Assembly: GCA_000934455.1 (NCBI GenBank)
Contig: KN890256.1
Location: forward strand, 1 to 51,123
DNA length: 51,123 nt
Source of the DNA: Apostichopus parvimensis
Taxonomy: Eukaryota; Echinodermata; Holothuroidea; Aspidochirotida; Stichopodidae
Reading direction: 5' to 3'
Part shown: positions 44,760-51,123 of the stretch, piece after piece
Layout of the letters: each line of letters starts with the position of its first letter
How positions within the stretch are numbered: position 1 is the stretch's first letter
Made by a program: the position numbers and the translations under genes
Notes under the pieces: generated by a model
Told to the model about the DNA's origin: nothing
The model's input: the letters and a program-made list of their open reading frames with translations, nothing else
Databases searched by the model: none

Positions 44760-45840
44760 ATATAGTTGTCAATAAATTATAGCTGATATACATGTGAGGA
44801 AATATGAAATATTTAAAACCAATTATTACTTGAAAGTCAGTTGGTTAAATTAATGCCCTGTTTACAACGAATCTAACTTCATCCAAGGAATCATTTTTAT
44901 AGTTTAGTATTACATAGCAAAATGCTATGCTATGCAAACTCAGGTGTGTGTTGTAAACAAATGTAAATATGTATCTATACCTATTTGTAGTACATATTAA
45001 TATCTATGGTACTACACAACTTCATTCATTAAATTTACGATAAACAAGTTTAATTTACCTCAAAATGATACTAGTTATTGGGTTCATAAAGGAGTATTTA
45101 TTCCAAATAAGAAGTTTATAAGTTTTTCATCTTATAAGCTTTAATTTTTTATCCTTAAACTAGCTATTGTTTTATTAACAAGTACTTAGCAATCTTTTAT
45201 TGCATTGAAATCCTAATGCACTACATAGCTTATGTCACACCTGTTTTGACTCTGAAGGTTGCAAGTTAATCTTTTGTTTGCAAGAGGCCAATAAACATTT
45301 GTCCATTAAAACACCTTATGTATATTCTACAATGAGGTCTAACATAAGGCTATATGACTGCATCATACTTTCATTCAAAACGAAAAACAGCTTATGTTAG
45401 GTCAACTAATTAAAAAAATAAGATCATCTCAAATGGATCACCACCACACTCCACAGCCATTCCTTGCCTTCATTGACTGGAAGGGCAACTTAACTACTTA
45501 CACTGTAGGCTACTCCCTATGATTATGAAAACTTTTACAGTATAGATAGTAATAAATATTTAAGCCACAATAACAGATAGGAGGAACATTAACTATATTA
45601 GGACAAGACCAATTGCTAACAGTCAGAAATAGGCCCTATTGTTGCAACAACTCGATGAATGATGACAGAGTTTCCAAAGCAAACCATACATGCCTAGCAC
45701 TTAGCCTAACTCTATATAGTATATGCCTAGTGGCAAATATATTTCACGGCATGTAATTGTAAACGCCGTTTATTCCTATATTTTACTAACCTCTTTATCC
45801 AGCAAATATTTCCGAAATTAATATGTCTGACTACAATGGC
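44760..45840. other. Probable 5' UTR intron of the MANSC gene
   Basis: AT-rich, no exon recognised. Lies between the acceptor 15 nt before the MANSC start codon and the CpG-bearing region further right. Confidence 0.4.
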
Positions 45841-46219
45841 GTCCCTTTACATCAATAGCTAATTTGCGTTACTTTGTACCTCGCGCGCGATCACTGAAGG
45901 GTGAAGTTTGTTCAGCGACGTGGACATTGAACTGTACTCGACTTCTTGACATTTACATAGTATAGGACTTAGCCTGGTGCCCAGAGCGACGATAGCTAGG
46001 TAGACTGAAGCCTCTAGTTTGCATTGGTCTCCTAGGTCTATATCAGATATGTTATATTGTAATATCAACTGTTATTCGTTTATTGGCTGAGTTATTTCGA
46101 TTTCTATTTGATTCCCTCCTTCAATGTTTTTCCCTAATTTTAATCAATTTTAAAGGAAACATTTAATTCCGCATCTATTCAAACAGTTAGAAACGTTCAT
46201 TCATCGAAAGGTATTGGAT
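45840..46219. promoter_or_regulatory. Probable shared promoter region of the MANSC gene (minus) and MRPL21 (plus)
   Basis: Richer in CpG than the surroundings (CTCGCGCGCGATC near 45881, CAGCGACG near 45913). It lies between two genes transcribed away from each other and should hold the MANSC non-coding first exon. No TATA box recognised. Confidence 0.45.
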
Positions 46220-46259
46220 ATGATCCATCGCTCCATCGCTTCGGTCTTTATCTCGTCGC
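46220..46259 (+). CDS. MRPL21: MRPL21 exon 1 (proposed start)
   Basis: ATG then IHRSIASVFISS and one base, donor gtaact. The short basic/hydrophobic start fits a presequence. It is a weak donor, so this exon is the least certain of the gene. Confidence 0.55.
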
Positions 46260-49200
46260 GTAACTACTACTAATGTTGTTCGCTTACGTAGATTCGGAGC
46301 AGAGTACAAAACTTCTTTTGCGGTCTTGAGCTTAAATAACGCCATATCAATCTGCTGCATGTTTTTCATCGGGATGGCTCACTTGAGAATAAGTCAGTGT
46401 TTAAAAATAGCAAATAGTACCACATTATCCAGGGTGGGAAGTTTATGCCAACTCTGTAACCGCACATGTGAGTCAACTTTAGGCTTCGGCAAGGCCTAAC
46501 GTTACTTAAGTTGTAGCCTAGCCTTAGTTAACCAGAAGTTAGGTGACAAATATTATTTTATTTCCTACTCTTAATGCTATGTAAATTCTTATGAAGGTTA
46601 AACCTAACTTGGGGAAAAAACTTAGTAGGTTCTCTGTGACACGTTTTCAATTCAGTAGCCAAATGTTTGGTTAAAGTTAGTACTGCTCTAGCCTAGGCTA
46701 TGTACGTAAGTTAGGTGCATGAGAATTGTGCATAAGTAAGTAGGCTACAATTCACCCAATTTGTCAGATGAATTCTAGCCTAGGCCTATGTCCTTCAACT
46801 AGGATAAGCCTGTCAGCAATTATATCCACACAGCAGCAGTGTGAATAATGAATAGGCCTACTGCCTGATCTCAGTGTTCATTTGGCTTCTGTATGAAAAT
46901 GTTTCACCAGGCGATAAACTTGGCATATTTTCCTATTCGTCGAAAAGGCAAGCCATATTGCCCAAAATTAAATGTCATTCATACTATTTGCCACTGGGCA
47001 CATATTAATATAGGCTAGACAAGGCCTACTGATATAAACATGGAACCAAGGCATAGAGATACATCATCTACTGACTATAAATTGCGAGAGAGCTTGATTA
47101 TCTACAGTAAGAGTTGTGGGGTAGGCTGGTAGTGTCGCTATTATTTGTTGTGTTGTTCATGAACACTGCACATGGAAAATCCTATGAAATGAAATAGTAG
47201 TGGCAGTGAGCTTACAATAAATTTGAATGATGCACTCTACTGAGTTTTATCAAGATTTTCATTACTGTAGCCTTGAGAACATTGCTAAATATTTAAGATT
47301 TTTCATTTGTTGTCAGATTCACTTGCAAGCGTAGTCCCAACACACATTGCATCCCAAGTCATATGCAAAAGGATACCATTGTCCAGCAGGTAAATATATA
47401 AATCCTTTATTTGTAAGGTTTGGAAAGATTACTTTCAAGATAGCTTTACTGATGGTTTGTCCAGATACTGTATGCTGTAATGCAGATATGCTAGTTTAAT
47501 TTGCTACAGATTTCATTTGATACAAAAAGACTGGCATTCTACAGTAAGATGTGTTGTAATGGTATGGTTGATTACAACATATGATAGTGGATAACATAAG
47601 GTTACCAGACATCTCCTATTTCTGAAGACAGTCCCCAGATTTTATGGAACATCCACAGATTAAAAATGTCCATGGAAATGTCCATGGCTTTCATGTTCTG
47701 GCAGTCATTACTGATCATTCTTAAATTTGTAAAAAAGCCCAGAATAATATAAATTTGAAAGAAAAGCCTGTTCCTGAAGATTTTTTTTATAGAAATGTGG
47801 GTATTAGGCCATGGATCATTCTTGAAACATAGCATGATCATTCCTGTTTACAGATCTCAAAAGATTTTCTATAGCCCAGTAATATATCTCAACGTATGTG
47901 TCAGTTGCGAAGATATTTTTAAAAATACCTTGTTTCCAAAATTAAGAATCACGGATATAAGTCCAGTTTATTCCATTTTTCGGATTGTACTGATGCTCAA
48001 GCCTTAAACTCTGTAGAGGACATGATCCACAATGACAAGAAAATGTTTTAAGTTGCAAAATAAATAGTGGGCAACATTTCGTCGCTAAACTGTGAGTGGT
48101 AAAAAACCATTGCGTAGTTCCAAGTGTCTGTCAGAGTTCCTTCAAAGGAAATCTCAATAATTTCAGAGACTGCAGCTTGTCATTTGCGGAACTAGCAAAA
48201 AAGACCAATATGACAGCGCCCTCTATTGATTTAGGGCATGTCTGGAAATCCCCATTTTGTCACAGTGATGTACTTTTGTGAGGGTATCTAAATTTGTAAA
48301 ATTCTTGTTTACAACACAAAAATTTCAACCATTTGTGCAGACATTGAGTATTCCAAATTGTTGTACAGTGGACCTAAATTACTAGTGTTCTTTGCCATTG
48401 ATATTACAAATCCTCTTCACATTATGTGTACATTTGAAAACAAGAACATGTCGCAAATATATTATTCATTTTAATTTTCTTTCAGAAATTTGCTAAGAAG
48501 TTATAGCTCTGAAGTTCTAGTTCCCTTTGCACACCGTCATGGTAAATTAAATATTGCTTTTAGCTTGTATCTTTGATTCTTTTTAGGTGCTCTACTTTTT
48601 CTGTTTTTGGTTCCTTGCTAAAAGCAAAGGAACCTATGTATTCAGGTTGGCGTGTGTGTGTGTGTATGTATGTGTGTGTGTGACGCTTTAGCTTGTATGC
48701 ACGATAACTCAACAAGGGAATGACTGATCATGATCAAACTTAGTGGGTGGATAGCACATAGTAAGAGGAAGAACCCTATTGTTTTTGGTGCCCACAAAGG
48801 TCACCAAAGGTCAGTTATGGTCCAAAAACCCAAAATACTAAAACTGCAATAACTCCCAGTGCCAATGTGCGACAAGGTTGATATTTTGGGACAAGTTGTG
48901 AACTGGTTAGGGAAACATTTTGAAACTTAACGGTCATGTGATCTGAGGTCACCAAAGGTCAATTAATGTTAAAAAACAAGTATTTTTGCGATAACTTGAG
49001 AACGAATTGTCCGTTAGGGTTGGGAGTTGCTTCAATGTAATCTAATTGTCGACCGGCATCTGGGTGACCCTTGACTTCAATTTGACCTCTGGTGACCTTT
49101 AAGTGTTTTGGGGATTTTTACAGTTTCGATGCTATTTTCAGATGTCAAAGGTACCTTCCGATCATAAATATCGATAGGTTGACCCCTGTGTGACCTTTGT

Positions 49201-51123
49201 GTGCGAAGTTATTTGGGGTCAAAGTTTTCGGTCGGAGTTAGGATGGCTGTAAAGACTTGTCGTGTTGATTTTTGGAATCAGGAGATCAAACTACATCTGA
49301 AACCAAGATCAAAAGGTCAAAGGTCACATTAGAAAAAATGTGCTTGTTTTGGGAGAAAATGGGCGAAATAGAAAATGTTTGGTTTTGATGCTAGATTTGG
49401 ATATCAAAGGTACCTTCCAATCAAAAATGTCAATAAGTTGACACCTGGGTGACCTTTGTGTGTAAAGTTATACGAGGTCAAAGTTAATTTTCAGACATTT
49501 AATGCAATAACTCCCAGTGCCAAGGTGCGACATGGTTGATATTTTGGAACAAGTTGCAAATGGTATAGAGGAATATTTTCAAACTTAACGGTCATGTGAT
49601 CCAAGGACACCAAAGGTCAGTTAATGTTAAAAAACTAGTATTTTGGGTGAGAAAATGAGCAAAGAAAAAATATTTGAATTTTTACAGTTTTGATGCTCTA
49701 TTTAGGTCTCATCGATCAAAAATGTCAATGGGTTGACCCCCGGGTGACCTTTGTGAAGTTATACAAGTTCAAAGTTCATTTTGAGACATTTAATGCAATT
49801 AACTCCCAGTGCCAAGGTCTGACACGATTGATATTTTGGGACAAGTTGTGAATGGGGTGGTGGAACATTTTCAAACTTAACGGTCATGTGATCTGAGGTC
49901 ACCAATGTTATCATATCTGTTGACCCGCTTGTAGGTGACCTTATATTTCTTACATTTTCAACGCCATATTCAGATCTCAAAAGTGCCTTCCAATCAAAAA
50001 TCCGATCACAATTTGTGACCACAAAAGTGTTGGCTATGTAGGACCACAATTACTTGGACTATTTGAGCCCAATCTTGCTATGATAATATTATGTGTATTG
50101 TCATATACCCCTACCCCTACGCAAGGAACCACAGTGCCCTTAGGCTCTTGTTTTTATTTCCTTCTGTATGTCTCTCATTTTCCACACAAAGACTTTGTTG
50201 CACTTCTTTAAAGCATTTGGTCATCTACCATGTTTGCAACAGCATTCACAAACTTTTACTCATCTGGTTCAGATGAGGGGTTGTGGAAGTGGGGGGGGGT
50301 GGCATTAGGTTGTTGGATACATGACCTGGAGAACAGTCAGAACAGCTACAATCAACAATATATTAACCAAAGAATGATTTGAAATTTTGACAGAGCAAGA
50401 TGTTATGCATTAAATTGGTCTAAACCAGGGGTGGGCAACCTTTTTGAATGAATGGGCCAGATATAAGGAGTGAAAAATTGACTGGGCCGCACCTAACCAA
50501 CGACCTGCTGTTGATTTCAAACCTTTGATTCCGAGGACTTCCAAGCAGTAGGTGTGTGTACTTAATCTGTATTCACAAAAACATAATGTCAATACATACA
50601 GTTGATAATTAATGGGGATAATAGGCCTACCTGACAGCATCATTAGTGCCGATAAATTCTTAGCAGCTAGTGTTTTTTGTGATGATGTAAAATATATTGA
50701 ATTTTTTTCCGTTTTCTTGAGACATGTCACAGGCTGCAAAAAAATCACTGGCTGGCCGAATGTGGCCCGCGGGCCGTAGGTTGCCCACCCCAGGTCTGAA
50801 CAATCATCTATGTACTGTAGGAAATCTAGGCAGTCTTTCTGTGGAGATCAAATTTTATAAGAGTTTGAAAGAAAGTAAAAAGTAGATAATCTTACCTTAG
50901 ATTGTAAATTCAAGATGATCTTTGGAGTGAATAAAGATTGATTTTTTTCCCCTTCCCTACTGAAGAAGTACTCAAGGATGTAAATGAGGAGATCAAGATG
51001 GACATAGGCCGAGTCTTCGCTGTTGTACTGATTGGTGGATCGCAATTCAAAGTCACAGCTGAGGATTTAATTCAATTTGTCGGACACGTAGAAGCAGACG
51101 TTGGAGAGAGGATACGATTAGAA
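46220..51123 (+). CDS. MRPL21: Mitochondrial large-subunit ribosomal protein L21 (bL21m), 5' part, runs off the right edge
   Basis: Four exons join in phase: 46220-46259, 47317-47389, 48486-48541 and 50966 to the edge (109 codons so far). The last exon has VFAVVLIGGSQFKVTAEDLI and GERIRLE, the signature of the bL21 family. The first three exons give a long N-terminus rich in Arg, Ser and hydrophobic residues with few acidic ones, as expected for a mitochondrial targeting peptide. Role: nuclear-encoded component of the mitoribosome large subunit. The bL21 identity is firm. The first two exons are inferred from splice sites and phase only. Confidence 0.85.
46400..47300. other. MRPL21 intron 1, no recognised content
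   Basis: Many TAGCCTAGGCCTA-type words but no exon or known element. Confidence 0.4.
47317..47389 (+). CDS. MRPL21: MRPL21 exon 2 (proposed)
   Basis: Between acceptor ttgttgtcag and donor gtaaat. In phase 1 it reads HSLASVVPTHIASQVICKRI and onward; another frame is also open, and the frame whose phase matches both neighbours was chosen. Confidence 0.65.
48486..48541 (+). CDS. MRPL21: MRPL21 exon 3
   Basis: Acceptor ttctttcag, donor gtaaat. Reads RNLLRSYSSEVLVPFAHRH, typical of the end of a mitochondrial targeting peptide. Phase 2 in, phase 1 out. Confidence 0.75.
48609..50130. mobile_element. Repeat element with GGTTCCTTGC ends and internal reiterations
   Basis: Left end GGTTCCTTGC, itself part of a hairpin with GCAAAGGAACC, is matched by inverted GCAAGGAACC at 50121-50130. 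Inside, a block with AACTCCCAGTGCCAAGGTG, then GATATTTTGGGACAAGTTG and AACTTAACGGTCATGTGATC, occurs three times, alternating with GGTGACCTTTGTGTG stretches. A (TG)n run is at 48650-48682. Non-coding; in MRPL21 intron 3. Confidence 0.6.
50426..50793. mobile_element. hAT-like MITE
   Basis: Starts CAGGGGTGGGCAACCT and ends AGGTTGCCCACCCCAG, 368 bp, flanked by 8-bp GTCTAAAC and GTCTGAAC. Internal GGGCCGC and GGCCCGCGGGCC motifs are typical of this MITE type. In MRPL21 intron 3, about 170 bp before exon 4. Confidence 0.88.
50966..51123 (+). CDS. MRPL21: MRPL21 exon 4, start of bL21 domain, truncated by window end
   Basis: Pyrimidine-rich acceptor ending ctactgaag. Reads EVLKDVNEEIKMDIGRVFAV and on through GGSQFKVTAEDLI to GERIRLE. 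The rest of the domain lies outside the window. Confidence 0.95.

Noticed and set aside
46187..46369. Minus-strand 60-codon frame in the divergent promoter region
   Set aside because: No family resemblance and no splice partner in phase; it overlaps the proposed MRPL21 first exon on the other strand.

Overview
This is a eukaryotic window: coding sequence lies in short exons with GT-AG introns, the DNA is AT-rich, and introns and spacers hold many transposon and minisatellite remnants. I see no bacterial, plasmid or phage features. Protein families, gene structures and repeat content fit a marine invertebrate deuterostome, perhaps an echinoderm or hemichordate. That guess is weak because I could not run a search.

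Three genes can be built exon by exon with every splice phase matching. (1) An ArfGAP2/3-type ADP-ribosylation-factor GTPase-activating protein runs on the minus strand from 20916 (ATG) to 5612 (stop). It has 13 coding exons and 535 predicted residues: an N-terminal zinc-finger GAP domain, a coatomer/cargo-binding middle part and C-terminal ISSxxxFG repeats. (2) A MANSC-domain type I membrane protein runs on the minus strand from 44722 to 28042. It has six coding exons and 556 residues: signal peptide, cysteine-rich MANSC domain, a furin-like RRKR site, a long Ser/Thr/Pro-rich stalk, one membrane span and a short tail. (3) The 5' part of nuclear MRPL21 (mitochondrial ribosomal protein bL21m) runs on the plus strand from 46220 and leaves at the right edge. 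Genes 2 and 3 are head to head and may share a promoter region near 45.8-46.2 kb. Genes 1 and 2 are in tandem.

Two runs of N (13472-13591 and 30308-30357) are each flanked by two copies of the same sequence. The first pair repeats ArfGAP exons 7 and 8; the second repeats one MANSC-gene exon. In both cases the repeated exons would break the frame if spliced in tandem. The best reading is overlapping, unmerged haplotype contig ends, not real exon duplication.

Mobile DNA is the most unusual part. A 2.5 kb element (40925-43463) has GGGCAATTCCA terminal inverted repeats, eight direct copies of GGTTACTCACGTTACA near its ends, and a broken minus-strand coding region with an HGKG..DGIGG motif. A 1.2 kb near-palindrome (39205-40392) has the same GGGC ends next to TA-rich sequence and splits a minisatellite. 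There are also hAT-like MITEs with 8-bp target duplications, a small MITE family with 6-bp duplications (three copies), a TTAA-flanked MITE family (four or five copies), two LINE 3' ends, and Penelope-like fragments with hammerhead-ribozyme-like motifs. I found no tRNA, rRNA or CRISPR.
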